A DNA stretch of 64,000 nucleotides from assembly GCA_035308965.1 (NCBI GenBank), contig DATGFN010000019.1, positions 248,001-312,000 of the forward strand. The letters run 5' to 3'. The DNA is from DASYXZ01 sp035308965 (lineage in GTDB: Bacteria; Acidobacteriota; Terriglobia; UBA7540). Below, one piece after another: positions 52,253-60,976 of this stretch; within the stretch, counting starts at the first letter, position 1, and every line of letters begins with the position of its first letter. The notes beneath the pieces are model-generated. The model had not been told where the DNA came from. It made no database searches and saw only the letters and a program-made list of their open reading frames with translations. Made by a program: the position numbers and the translations under genes.

Positions 52253-52720
52253 CTACTTCTTCGGCTTGCACCTTTCAAAGAAGGCCTTGAAATCTTCAAA
52301 CTTCATCCGCCGGGCGCCTTCAAACTCACCGCGTTCCTGGGAATAAAGAAGCTTACCGTGGCTGTCGAGCACGGCCAGGGCGGGAACTCCCATTTTCAAA
52401 GGCACGTGATATTTCTCCGCGAGATCGAGGTTCTTGTCGAATCGTCCCACATCGATGTCCACTACAACGTAATTGGCCTTGATGAGCCGCGAGAGTTCCG
52501 GCTTCTCCATCTGCGCGTCAAGGACGTGGCAGTCTTCGCACCATTTGGCGCCGAAATCCAGCACGACGTTTTTGTGCGCGCGAGTGGCTTGCGTGATGGC
52601 CGCTTGTATTTCCTTGTTGGCGTCTGCTTTCTCGTCGAACAGCGGGTCCTTGTAGGCTGCGAAAATAAGTGCGGGCCCGAGGAAAACGAAGCAAGCCGCA
52701 AGGTGCAATCTCAATTTCAT
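52253..52720 (-). CDS. Secreted thioredoxin-like protein
   Basis: About 155 residues from ATG 52720 after GGAGAGGATA. The signal peptide (LHLAACFVFLGPALIFA) is followed by a thioredoxin fold with active site C-E-D-C in VVLDFGAKWCEDCHVLDAQM, and the cis-Pro region GVPALAVLDSHG. Both Cys are present, so it should be a redox-active periplasmic protein of the thioredoxin_7 type. It may reduce or isomerise envelope proteins. It lies upstream of the Ig-like secreted protein gene. Confidence 0.87.
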   Translation of the reverse strand: MKLRLHLAACFVFLGPALIFAAYKDPLFDEKADANKEIQAAITQATRAHKNVVLDFGAKWCEDCHVLDAQMEKPELSRLIKANYVVVDIDVGRFDKNLDLAEKYHVPLKMGVPALAVLDSHGKLLYSQERGEFEGARRMKFEDFKAFFERCKPKK

Positions 52721-52848
52721 TATCCTCTCCAATGTCGCCTTCATCCACTATAGTCTTCGATTGTGCTGCAATCAATGCGTCTGCAACTACCTTTTAACGG
52801 AATTGCTGTGATAGCATCGTCGCCCGGCAAAATATTCGGCCACATCCC

Positions 52849-54027
52849 ATGAGAGACGTTTTTATTTTAAGCGCGGCGCGCACGGCCATAGGTAAATATG
52901 GCGGGTCGCTGCGTGATTTCAGCGCGCCCGATTTGGGCGTGGAAGCGGCGCGGGTTGCCGTGGAACGCGCCGGGGTTGTCCCGCTAGAAATTGAGGAGGT
53001 TATCTTTGGGCACGCGCGGCAGGCGGGGAACGGACCAAATCCGGCTCGTCAAATCGCGGTGCGATCGGGAATTCCGGTCGAAATTCCCGCTTATACGGTC
53101 AACAAAGCGTGCGCGTCAGGTTTGAAGGCCGTCGTGCTGGGCTACCAGGAAATTGTGCTGGGCAACGCCAACGTGGTGCTGGTGGGCGGAACGGAGGCGA
53201 TGAGCCGCGTTCCCTACTACCTGGAATCGGCGCGCTGGGGCGCACGCTTGGGGCACAAGGAACTTACAGATGGCATGTATCAGGACGGTTTTTTGTGCCC
53301 GCTTTCCAAAATGATCATGGGGGAAACGGCGGAATTGCTGGCGGAACAATACAAAATTACGCGTGACGAGCAGGACGCTTACGCCCTCGCCAGCCAGCAA
53401 CGGGCGCAGCGCGCCATGGAGTCCGGCCGGTTTGCCGACGAAATTGCGGCCTTGACCATCAAAGAAAAAAAAGGCGAGCGCTCATTTTCCGTGGATGAAC
53501 ATGCGCGGCTTGAAACTACCGCCGCCAGCCTGGCGAGATTATCTCCGGTGTTTTCGAAAGATGGAACGATAACGGCGGGCAATTCTTCCGGCATCACCGA
53601 CGGCGCCGCCGCGCTGGTGTTGGCCTCCGAAGATCGCGCCAAGCAACCGGGAGCGAGGCCGCTGGCGCGAATTGTGGACTGCTCAACCGCGGGCGTGGAA
53701 CCGCGCTTGATGGGCATCGGGCCCGTGCCGGCGGTGGCGAAGCTGTTGAAGAAAACGGGACGGCGGCTGGAGGATTTCGATCTGATTGAGTTAAACGAAG
53801 CCTTTGCCGCCCAAGTGCTGGCGTGCGACCGGGAATTGCACTTCGACCCTGAACGCCTGAACGTCAACGGCGGAGCCATCGCCCTCGGGCATCCGATCGG
53901 AGCAACCGGCGCACGCATTACCGTAACGCTGATTCACGAAATGCAAAAGCGCAAGGCTCGGCACGGCCTGGCCACGCTCTGTGTGTCGGGAGGACTGGGC
54001 ATGGCATTGGAGCTCGAATCAGTTTAG
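52849..54027 (+). CDS. Acetyl-CoA C-acyltransferase (thiolase)
   Basis: A 392-residue thiolase. Nucleophilic Cys88 in NKACASGLKAV, NEAFAAQ, base His in GHPIGATGARI, and second Cys in TLCVSGGLGMAL are all intact. It condenses two acetyl-CoA or cleaves 3-ketoacyl-CoA. It is followed 102 bp later on the same strand by an enoyl-CoA hydratase-like gene, suggesting a role in acyl-CoA metabolism. Confidence 0.94.
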   Translation: MRDVFILSAARTAIGKYGGSLRDFSAPDLGVEAARVAVERAGVVPLEIEEVIFGHARQAGNGPNPARQIAVRSGIPVEIPAYTVNKACASGLKAVVLGYQEIVLGNANVVLVGGTEAMSRVPYYLESARWGARLGHKELTDGMYQDGFLCPLSKMIMGETAELLAEQYKITRDEQDAYALASQQRAQRAMESGRFADEIAALTIKEKKGERSFSVDEHARLETTAASLARLSPVFSKDGTITAGNSSGITDGAAALVLASEDRAKQPGARPLARIVDCSTAGVEPRLMGIGPVPAVAKLLKKTGRRLEDFDLIELNEAFAAQVLACDRELHFDPERLNVNGGAIALGHPIGATGARITVTLIHEMQKRKARHGLATLCVSGGLGMALELESV

Positions 54028-54129
54028 AATTTAACGCAAAAGCAAACGATTGGAGTAAACTGAAGCCACGCGAAAACAAATCGTCCGGTTCTTACCCTGT
54101 AGGGCCGGCGAAACGCCTTGGAGGAACAC

Positions 54130-54963
54130 ATGCCGGATGAACCCGTGGAAATAGTGGAAGGACAAGTCCCGGAGGAAAAACAAAAGAAAGAGTACAAGTA
54201 CATCCGCTGGGACGATTCCGGGACCATGGCGCGCCTCACCATGAATCGGCCCAAGCAAAACATCATGAATATGGAGATGCTGAAGGAAATGGCGCACGCC
54301 ATCCAGAGCCTGAACAGCCGTGATGACGTGCGCGTGATCCTGCTGGACGCGTCGCCGGAATGTGAGGGTTACTTTTCCGCGGGAGTGGGCGCGGAAGGTT
54401 ATACCACCCAAATGGTTTTTCAGATGCTCGACGCCTTCCACCACGTTTTCCGATCCATGATTGAAATATCGAAGCCGGTGCTGGCTGTGGTTGACGGCAT
54501 CGCCTCCGCCGGTGGATGCGAACTGGCCGCGTTTTGCGACCTCGTGATCGCCACGGAAAACGCGCGATTCCTGCAACCCGAAATCAAGCTGGGCGTCTTC
54601 CCTCCCCTCGGCGCCGTGGTCTACCCGCGCGTGATTGGGCCCAAACGCGCCATGGAATTGCTCCTGACCGGCGACACTTTGAACGCTCAGCAGGCTTTGC
54701 AAATAGGCCTCGTGAACCGCGTGGTGCCCCGGACTGCACTCAAGGAGACCGTGGACGCGCTGGTGAAAAGACTTTCCGACCAGAGCGGCCCCGTGCTCCA
54801 GTTGCTCAAGCGGGTGATTTTCGAAGGGACCTGGCTGCCCTTCAATGAAGCGCTCAAGAAATCGCAGGACATTTACTTGAACCAATTGTTCGAGCTGGAA
54901 GATTCACAGGAAGGCTTGCGCGCGCTGGTGGAAAAGCGCAAGCCGGTTTGGAAGAACAAGTAG
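54130..54963 (+). CDS. Enoyl-CoA hydratase/isomerase family protein
   Basis: About 277 residues; ATG 54130 has GGAGG 6 bases upstream. Crotonase fold: the oxyanion-hole region GYFSAGVGAEGYT, VDGIASAGGCELAAFCDLVIA, and PEIKLGVFPPLGAVVYPRVIG. The Glu of GGCELA is the likely catalytic residue. By pattern it is nearest to dienoyl-/cyclohexadienecarbonyl-CoA hydratases, but the substrate is uncertain. It has a charged N-terminal extension (about 25 residues). Probably in one operon with the thiolase. Confidence 0.88.
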   Translation: MPDEPVEIVEGQVPEEKQKKEYKYIRWDDSGTMARLTMNRPKQNIMNMEMLKEMAHAIQSLNSRDDVRVILLDASPECEGYFSAGVGAEGYTTQMVFQMLDAFHHVFRSMIEISKPVLAVVDGIASAGGCELAAFCDLVIATENARFLQPEIKLGVFPPLGAVVYPRVIGPKRAMELLLTGDTLNAQQALQIGLVNRVVPRTALKETVDALVKRLSDQSGPVLQLLKRVIFEGTWLPFNEALKKSQDIYLNQLFELEDSQEGLRALVEKRKPVWKNK

Positions 54964-55004
54964 AAAAAAAAAGTTAAAAGTTAAGAGTCGAAATTAAAAG
55001 GTGG

Positions 55005-55166
55005 ATGATCAGGACAAATCTTACCCGAAGAAAGTTCCTCCAGAGTTCGGCGGCGGGTGGGATTGCCGCGCTGACCGACCTCGGCGTTGCGGCCCCCGTC
55101 CAGGCAGTCCCCACGCCAACAGAAGCGTCCGACTGGTTTGACCGGGTTTTTTCACTATCCTGCTAA
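55005..55166 (+). pseudogene. Truncated Tat-signal protein (N-terminus only)
   Basis: A 53-residue frame encoding a Tat signal peptide (TRRKFLQSSAAGGIAAL) and about 20 further residues ending WFDRVFSLSC, then a stop. Proteins with this start are normally several hundred residues long. Most of the gene is missing, so this is probably a remnant left by deletion. It lies between the acyl-CoA gene pair and the convergent amidohydrolase genes. Confidence 0.5.
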
Positions 55167-55192
55167 GGTAATCCCAAGCCCTCCGCACTTGG

Positions 55193-56518
55193 CTACTGAA
55201 TCCCGTATTTCTTCTTATAGAATTCGTAAAGCTCCGTCTGGCGGTTTGACAGGTCCATGACTTTCCCATTGATGAGTTCCGTCACCACATGTGTTTTGAC
55301 GTGAAAAGGCATTCCGTCGAGGACCACCAGATTTGCCTGTTTGCCTTCATCCAAGCTTCCTAGCCGGTCTTCGAAACCAAAAAACCGAGCCGGATTTAAT
55401 GTGACCGCGGCAAGGGCAGCATCCTCCGGCAGGCCATTGGCGATGGCGTATTCGATGTCAAAAGGCAGGTCGCGAACTTCATTAGAAGAGTTAGTCTGGA
55501 TGGCGATGGGCACGCCGGCGCGGTGGAGGATGGCGGCGTTTTCCAGCCGCACGTCCAAAGTTTCCATGCTGGCAGGCTCTTCCAGAATCGGCCCCACAAT
55601 GACAGGAATTTTCTTTTCCGCAAGCTGGCCGGCCAGGCGCCACGCGGCGGCTGCGTCCGCAAGAATGATTCGAAGATGGAACTCGTCAGCCAGGCGCAAG
55701 GCCATTTCAATGTCGCTGACCCGGTTAGCGCGAATCACCACCGGCAGTTTTCCATCCAGCGCCGCAGCGAGCGCCTCAAACTTAAGGTTCTTCGCCGGCG
55801 GCGCAGCGGGTTTCGATCCTTCTCCGTCCTTTGTTTCAGTTTCCGAATTTTTGTCCGACCGTCTATTAGCGTAAGCCTTGAGTTCCGCCCGATAGTGCTG
55901 TGCGTTCAGGAATTCCTGGCGCAGCATCGCCATTTGTCCCATGCGCGTTTCCGGGGGCTTGCCTTTGGGACCATAGGTCATCTTGCTCGCTTCTCCCAGA
56001 TTGATTACCAGCGCCGCGGGAGATTCCACCACCAATTGCTGAACCGTCTCGCCCCCGAGCGTAATAACAGCGCCCTGACCGGCAATCAAATTCCCGTTGG
56101 CGGGCGTGGAGACGGCGTTGGTGATGCCCTGGGCGCGGGTAACGCGAAACAACTCGCTGCCCGGGTTCAGGGCATCGAGCACGCGAAGTTCGGGATGGAT
56201 AGGGTCATCGTATTCGGTGGCATCGTCGGTAATTTGCTCGGCAGGAATTTCCACGAGGCCGAGGCGGTCTCCGGCATCAATCATTCCCGGGATCACCACC
56301 TTTCCGGCGGCGTCGATTACTTGGGCGCCGGGCGGTATGCTGACGCTCGCGCCTACCGCTTTGATCTTGCCGTCAACAACCAGCACCGTCCCATTTTCAA
56401 TTACGCCGTGGGAGACAGTGAGTAATCTTCCACCGCGAATGGCGATGGCTTCTTGCGCCCACACTGAGGGAGTCGCGGCAATTATCAGCGCCGTAATGAA
56501 CAATGTTTTTCGGATCAT
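55193..56518 (-). CDS. Amidohydrolase-fold protein lacking metal ligands
   Basis: A 441-residue secreted protein (signal peptide LFITALIIAATPSVWA) of the amidohydrolase fold, with N- and C-terminal sandwich strands (IAIRGGRLLTVSHGVIENG, GSLDEGKQANLVVLDGMPF). Where active relatives have DPHSHLG it reads DAGDRLG; the later His/Asp positions read RANRV, LADAAAAW and QTNSSNE. So all recognisable metal ligands are missing. It is adjacent to an intact paralogue (56566-57876) with 47 bp between them; the pair is on one strand and probably co-transcribed. It may act as a binding or regulatory partner. Confidence 0.85.
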   Translation of the reverse strand: MIRKTLFITALIIAATPSVWAQEAIAIRGGRLLTVSHGVIENGTVLVVDGKIKAVGASVSIPPGAQVIDAAGKVVIPGMIDAGDRLGLVEIPAEQITDDATEYDDPIHPELRVLDALNPGSELFRVTRAQGITNAVSTPANGNLIAGQGAVITLGGETVQQLVVESPAALVINLGEASKMTYGPKGKPPETRMGQMAMLRQEFLNAQHYRAELKAYANRRSDKNSETETKDGEGSKPAAPPAKNLKFEALAAALDGKLPVVIRANRVSDIEMALRLADEFHLRIILADAAAAWRLAGQLAEKKIPVIVGPILEEPASMETLDVRLENAAILHRAGVPIAIQTNSSNEVRDLPFDIEYAIANGLPEDAALAAVTLNPARFFGFEDRLGSLDEGKQANLVVLDGMPFHVKTHVVTELINGKVMDLSNRQTELYEFYKKKYGIQ

Positions 56519-56565
56519 GTAAGACCTCCAGGCCTGGCGCGAAAGAATATTGGGGACATCATCCC

Positions 56566-57876
56566 TTAACGGGAAAAGCTCACTCCAGCGGGCCGCCCAT
56601 TCCAGGGCAGGAATCCCTCTTTCATGGTGAATACCAATTTCCCATCGATAAAAACTTTTTCGGCTTTCGAAGTGAGTTCAAGCGGATTCCCCGTCCAGAG
56701 GGTGAAGTCGGCGTCCTTGCCGGGGTCGATGGATCCCACTCGATTGTCGATGCCCAAAATTTTGGCCGGGTTGATGGTGACCATCTGGAGCGCGGCCTCA
56801 TCCGGCATGCCGTAGTGGCTTATAATCGCCGCCTGCTCGATGTAGTTGCACTCTTCGATTACCGGACTATCCGTGTGCAGGCTGACCAGCACTCCGCTCT
56901 TCCACAACAGATAGGCGTTCTGCGGGATGGCGTCAATCCCCTCCACCTTGAATCCCCAGGCATCGGCGAAAGTAACCACGCCGATGTGCCGGCGCGCAAT
57001 TTCGGGCGCGATCATGTATGCGTCCAGCGCGTGGTGCAACGCGGCGATCTGGAAATGGAATTCGTCGGCAATGCGAAACAGAGCTTCAAAGTGATTCACC
57101 TGATAGGAATGGATGTTCAGCCGCACCTTTCCGGCTAAAACGTCCGCCAGCGCCTCCAACTGAAGATTGCGCTCGGGCGGCGCGCCTTTCTTGCCTCCGT
57201 CCTCCCAGGCCTTCCACTTGGCCGTGTAATTTTGCGCGTCGTAAAGCCTCTGGCGAACCACCGCGGCTTCTCCCATCAGCGTGGATGGGGCCTGCCCTTT
57301 ACTGCCGTAAACTCGTTTTGGATTTTCTCCCCAAGCCCACTTCATGCTGGGGGGCGCGCCGGCTAATTTGATCTCATCAAGCGTTTGCCCGCCATTCAGC
57401 TTGACGATGGTGGCCCATCCACCGATGTTGTTGCCACTGCCGGGCAACACTTGAACCGTGGTTACGCCGCCCGAAACGGCGCGGGCAATTTCCGGGTCAT
57501 CGGTGTTGATGGAATCTTCCGAGCGCACTTGCGCTTCAATGTCGCCGGTCATTTCGTTCCCGTCCGAATTCGCCGCGACGCCCGGCATTGAATACACGCC
57601 CAAATGCGAATGAGGATCGACCAGGCCGGGCAAAATGAACTCGCCGCGGGCGTCAATCACTTCCGCATCTTTCGGCGCCGTGACTTCTTTCCCGACCGCG
57701 GCGATCTTTCCATTTTCGACCACCACTATGCCGTCTTCGATGGTCCCGTGAGTCATGGTGAGGATGGTTGCTCCCCTGATCACCACCGGCCGGGTTTGCT
57801 GAGCGAATTCTTTTTGCGAGAGCAGGCCCAAGGCGAGGATGACCGAGGAAGCTAGAATTCTTGAACTTCGAAACAT
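56566..57876 (-). CDS. Secreted metal-dependent amidohydrolase
   Basis: A 436-residue amidohydrolase with signal peptide (LASSVILALGLLSQ). Metal-binding motifs: HxH in LVDPHSHLG, His in LNIHSYQ, His in ALHHALDAY, and Asp in SLHTDSPV. The imidazolonepropionase-like subgroup often acts on cyclic amides or peptides; the substrate is unknown. It is upstream of the inactive paralogue. Confidence 0.9.
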   Translation of the reverse strand: MFRSSRILASSVILALGLLSQKEFAQQTRPVVIRGATILTMTHGTIEDGIVVVENGKIAAVGKEVTAPKDAEVIDARGEFILPGLVDPHSHLGVYSMPGVAANSDGNEMTGDIEAQVRSEDSINTDDPEIARAVSGGVTTVQVLPGSGNNIGGWATIVKLNGGQTLDEIKLAGAPPSMKWAWGENPKRVYGSKGQAPSTLMGEAAVVRQRLYDAQNYTAKWKAWEDGGKKGAPPERNLQLEALADVLAGKVRLNIHSYQVNHFEALFRIADEFHFQIAALHHALDAYMIAPEIARRHIGVVTFADAWGFKVEGIDAIPQNAYLLWKSGVLVSLHTDSPVIEECNYIEQAAIISHYGMPDEAALQMVTINPAKILGIDNRVGSIDPGKDADFTLWTGNPLELTSKAEKVFIDGKLVFTMKEGFLPWNGRPAGVSFSR

Positions 57877-57972
57877 GGTTGACCCCCGGAATGTTGTTTC
57901 AATTTATCTTTTCAGTTCCTCGAACCCATCGAAACTTTTAAAGTGGGGGGATCTATCGTTGATGTGGGCAAT

Positions 57973-58028
57973 AACCCCTCATCCGTGCGTCGGCTGACGG
58001 ACACCTTCTCCCCTGGGAGAAGGCTAGG
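57973..58028. repeat. Family B palindromic element
   Basis: AACCCCTCATCC, then the CGTC/GACG hairpin, then CCTTCTCCC/GGGAGAAGG (9-bp arms) and CTAGG. It is the reverse-orientation counterpart of the mnmG element, with a different hairpin in the middle. Confidence 0.7.
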
Positions 58029-58092
58029 CTTTAAACGGCTTACCCTCTGTCGCCGCGGGACCAATTCCAAACCAACAGCCCACTGAACTGCA

Positions 58093-59412
58093 TCAGGCCG
58101 GGCGGCCGAAAAACGGCTCGCCTTGTTTTCGATATTTGTAGGCTACGTCTTCGTCCAATTCGATCCCAAGTCCCGGCTTCTCGGTCACTGTAATGTACCC
58201 GTCGCGGATGAGGGGCGCGCGCCTGCCTTCGACCAAATCATCAAAGAAAGGGACCGAAGCCGCGTGCCACTCCAGCGCCAGGAAATTCGGGATGGCGGCG
58301 CAAAGATGAACCGACGCCATGGTGCCGATGGGGCTGGAAATATTGTGGGGCGCAACCGCCAGGTAATGCACCTCCGCCATATCGGCGATGCGCCGCCCTT
58401 CGAGGAGACCGCCCACTTTTTGGAAATCCGGCGCCAGAATATCCACGGCTTCGCGTTCCAAAAGCTCGCGGAAATGATGCCGCTGGTAATGGTTTTCACC
58501 CGTGGCGATGGGCGTGGTGGTTGAAGATGTCACCCGGCGCAAGGCATCGGTGTTCTCCGGAGGAATCGGGTCTTCCAGCCACAAGAGATCATAAGGCTCG
58601 CAGGCCTGGGCAAGCTTGATGGCATCATTCACGCCATAATTCCAATGGCAGTCAATGGCCAAATCCACCTCTTTGCCGAGGGCTTTGCGAAGTGTAGCCA
58701 CCAATCCCACCATCTTGTCGATCTCGCGGCGGGTGAGCGTTCGGTTGAAATCATCCAGAGAATATTCGGTGGGCACGTCCACATCGAACTTCAGCGCGGT
58801 GAATCCGCGGCGCTTCATTTCGCGGGCGCGAGTTGCATAATCGCGGGCGTTAGTTTTCTTGGCGTCAACTTTTTGTCCGCCGTGATATTTGGGGCTCAGC
58901 TCGGTCTTGCGCGTGGCGGCAGTTTTCCGTTTTGACATCCAAGAGGGCGTGCGCGGCAGGAGGACGGGCGACAAGCTGTCGAGTCCTTTGCCGGCGTGGC
59001 AGTCGGCGTAAATGCGAACGCGTTCACGGTATTTCCCTCCCAGAAACTGGTAAATGGGAAGATTCGCGTCTTTGCCAACCAGGTCCCACAAGGCCGTCTC
59101 AATCCCGCTGATGGCGTGATAACCCATGCCCGCGGTCCCGGTGGCGCCAAAGGCGGTGCGCATGAGCCGGCAGAGGCGGTCGACGTCGCGCGGGTCTTCG
59201 CCCACAAGAACTTCATTGAATTCGTTTATGGTCGCTGTCAGGCCGGGGGCAAAAAAGGCTTCGCCCCAGCCGACCAGTCCGGCGTCGGTCGCGACTTTGA
59301 CGATGGTCCAATCGTAATTCGCTTCAATGACCGCAGTTTGAATTCGTGAAATGCGCAATGTGGGCCGTCCGTTGTTCGCAGCCCGTTGGCGGAGGCCAAA
59401 GGCCAGCGCCAA
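58093..59412 (-). CDS. Mandelate racemase/muconate lactonizing enzyme family protein
   Basis: A 439-residue enolase-superfamily enzyme. Metal ligands and catalytic residues are visible: Lys in TALKFDVD, Asp in AIDCHWN, Glu in LLWLEDP, Glu in IATGENHY and His in VAPHNISS. An unusual Lys/Thr-rich insert lies near 150-195 (PSWMSKRKTAATRKTE). The start is uncertain: TTG 59412, or TTG 59358, which gives MRISRIQTAVIE. Reaction not determined; members are typically sugar-acid dehydratases. Confidence 0.88.
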   Translation of the reverse strand: MALAFGLRQRAANNGRPTLRISRIQTAVIEANYDWTIVKVATDAGLVGWGEAFFAPGLTATINEFNEVLVGEDPRDVDRLCRLMRTAFGATGTAGMGYHAISGIETALWDLVGKDANLPIYQFLGGKYRERVRIYADCHAGKGLDSLSPVLLPRTPSWMSKRKTAATRKTELSPKYHGGQKVDAKKTNARDYATRAREMKRRGFTALKFDVDVPTEYSLDDFNRTLTRREIDKMVGLVATLRKALGKEVDLAIDCHWNYGVNDAIKLAQACEPYDLLWLEDPIPPENTDALRRVTSSTTTPIATGENHYQRHHFRELLEREAVDILAPDFQKVGGLLEGRRIADMAEVHYLAVAPHNISSPIGTMASVHLCAAIPNFLALEWHAASVPFFDDLVEGRRAPLIRDGYITVTEKPGLGIELDEDVAYKYRKQGEPFFGRPA

Positions 59413-59530
59413 CGCGCCACATGATGGAAATTGCCTGGAAAGCGGGGAGACTATATCAACGCGCGGGGAAATAATCCATCAGAACTGTCAGAGTCAAGTA
59501 GGACGTCAAAGCACCCAGAATAAGAACGCG

Positions 59531-59585
59531 ACCCCTCACCCGTCTCGCCGTGGCGAGCCACCCTCTCCCCTTTGAGAGGGCTAGG
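59531..59585. repeat. Family B palindromic element
   Basis: ACCCCTCACCCG, CTCGCC/GGCGAG hairpin, CCCTCT/AGAGGG hairpin and CTAGG. It has the same layout as the element at 57973 and, in reverse, the one in mnmG. It lies between the enolase-family gene start and the DUF4340 gene end. Confidence 0.7.
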
Positions 59586-59629
59586 ATTCGGGGAACTTCA
59601 CACCCCGTCCCCACTCTGTCCCACTCTGG

Positions 59630-60976
59630 TCAGATTCCGCTCAAAGTTTTCTCGATGGAATCGAGCGCGGTTTTGGAGAGCTCGGAAGGCGCGACATCGG
59701 TGGAACGGCGTGCATAAATGTGGTCGCCAACTTTCGCTGCCTCGCCCACCTCTTTTTTGCTGCCCCACTGGGCCTCAAAACGATAGGCAGGCTTGGTCAA
59801 ACCGAAAGCGGCCAGGCCGGTGGGATGGTTTTGCGGAAACGACTCAGCGCGCAGGTCCCCCACCTGCTGAAGCAACGAATCAACTTTGTCCTTGGAAACG
59901 TCCTTGGCCGCCGGAACCGTTTCCCTCCATTTGTCTTTCTGCTTCTCAAAAGTCCAATGGCCCTTGGGAGTGACAACTTCAAAGTGAGAAACCTCGAAAG
60001 GCGAGAATGAAAAGAGCTGCTTGTCGCGCAAATCTTCCACATTTTTCTGGAACTGGGTCAGGACGTTTGAACTCAGTGTGAATATGGGTGGGAGACCCGA
60101 ATTCGCGGCATCGTATTTGTCGCCGTCTTTCTTCCCAATGATGACCGTCTGGCTGCCGGAAGGGCTGGCGAGCTTCAAAGTTAGCGCGGGCGCCGCCAAT
60201 CCATATTCGCTCGACTTCTTTTTATCCTCGGCGACGATGCTGGCCATGGAAAGAGTGCGCAAATCACTGACCAACGAATCCACGCTGGAACGGTCCGCGC
60301 GCACGGAGGGAGGCAGCACGAGGTCCCAAACGCCCTCCGGATTTTTCTGGAGCGTATAACTTTTGCCTTTTTCTTTCGATTCAACTTCGATTTTCTGAAT
60401 CTGGTCGGCGTCGAGGGTGACGGCTCGTTTGTCGCGCAGGTCAAATAGGGATTTTGTTAACGACGTTTTCAAATAAACCGGCAGAGTAAATACGCGGGGA
60501 TTGCCGCTCACTTGGGCATACATGCCATTTCCAGTCGGGGTTTCGTCCCCCAGCATCATGGTGAATTGGGCGGGCTTGGCGTCGGTTGAGAGGTCGAGCG
60601 TTTCAGTAGGCGGATCAAGTCCGAAATCTTTCAGATTGGCCGGGTGGGGATCCACCACCTGGTCTATGGTGGCGCTTGTCAGGGTGTTCAATAAAGTGTC
60701 GACGCCCGATTGGTCCGCCAAAAGTTTCTCCGGTGCGACAATCACCCATTTCCCGGACTCCCGTTGGCAGGCTATGGGGAGAACATCTTTTGTCTTAAGC
60801 GTGATGGCCTGGACGTGCACACCATCCAAGCCAAAAAGCTTTTCCGCGGGCTTCGACTCGCTGGTCGCATTTGCGGTAGTGCTCCCGCTCTTTCGTTTGT
60901 CGAAGTAGGTAAACGATGCCCAGAGGGCGGCCAGAAACACCACGGCCAGAAGTGTGTTGACGTATTGCTTCTTCAT
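59630..60976 (-). CDS. DUF4340 domain protein
   Basis: About 448 residues from ATG 60976, whose ATGA overlaps the stop of the GldG-like gene. It has one N-terminal membrane anchor (YVNTLLAVVFLAALWASFTYF), then repeated DUF4340 units (LFGLDGVHVQAITLKTKDV, DLRDKRAVTLDADQIQKIEV, DLRDKQLFSFSPFEVSHFEV). DUF4340 proteins usually accompany Gld-type transporters, as here. The role is unknown. Confidence 0.9.
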   Translation of the reverse strand: MKKQYVNTLLAVVFLAALWASFTYFDKRKSGSTTANATSESKPAEKLFGLDGVHVQAITLKTKDVLPIACQRESGKWVIVAPEKLLADQSGVDTLLNTLTSATIDQVVDPHPANLKDFGLDPPTETLDLSTDAKPAQFTMMLGDETPTGNGMYAQVSGNPRVFTLPVYLKTSLTKSLFDLRDKRAVTLDADQIQKIEVESKEKGKSYTLQKNPEGVWDLVLPPSVRADRSSVDSLVSDLRTLSMASIVAEDKKKSSEYGLAAPALTLKLASPSGSQTVIIGKKDGDKYDAANSGLPPIFTLSSNVLTQFQKNVEDLRDKQLFSFSPFEVSHFEVVTPKGHWTFEKQKDKWRETVPAAKDVSKDKVDSLLQQVGDLRAESFPQNHPTGLAAFGLTKPAYRFEAQWGSKKEVGEAAKVGDHIYARRSTDVAPSELSKTALDSIEKTLSGI

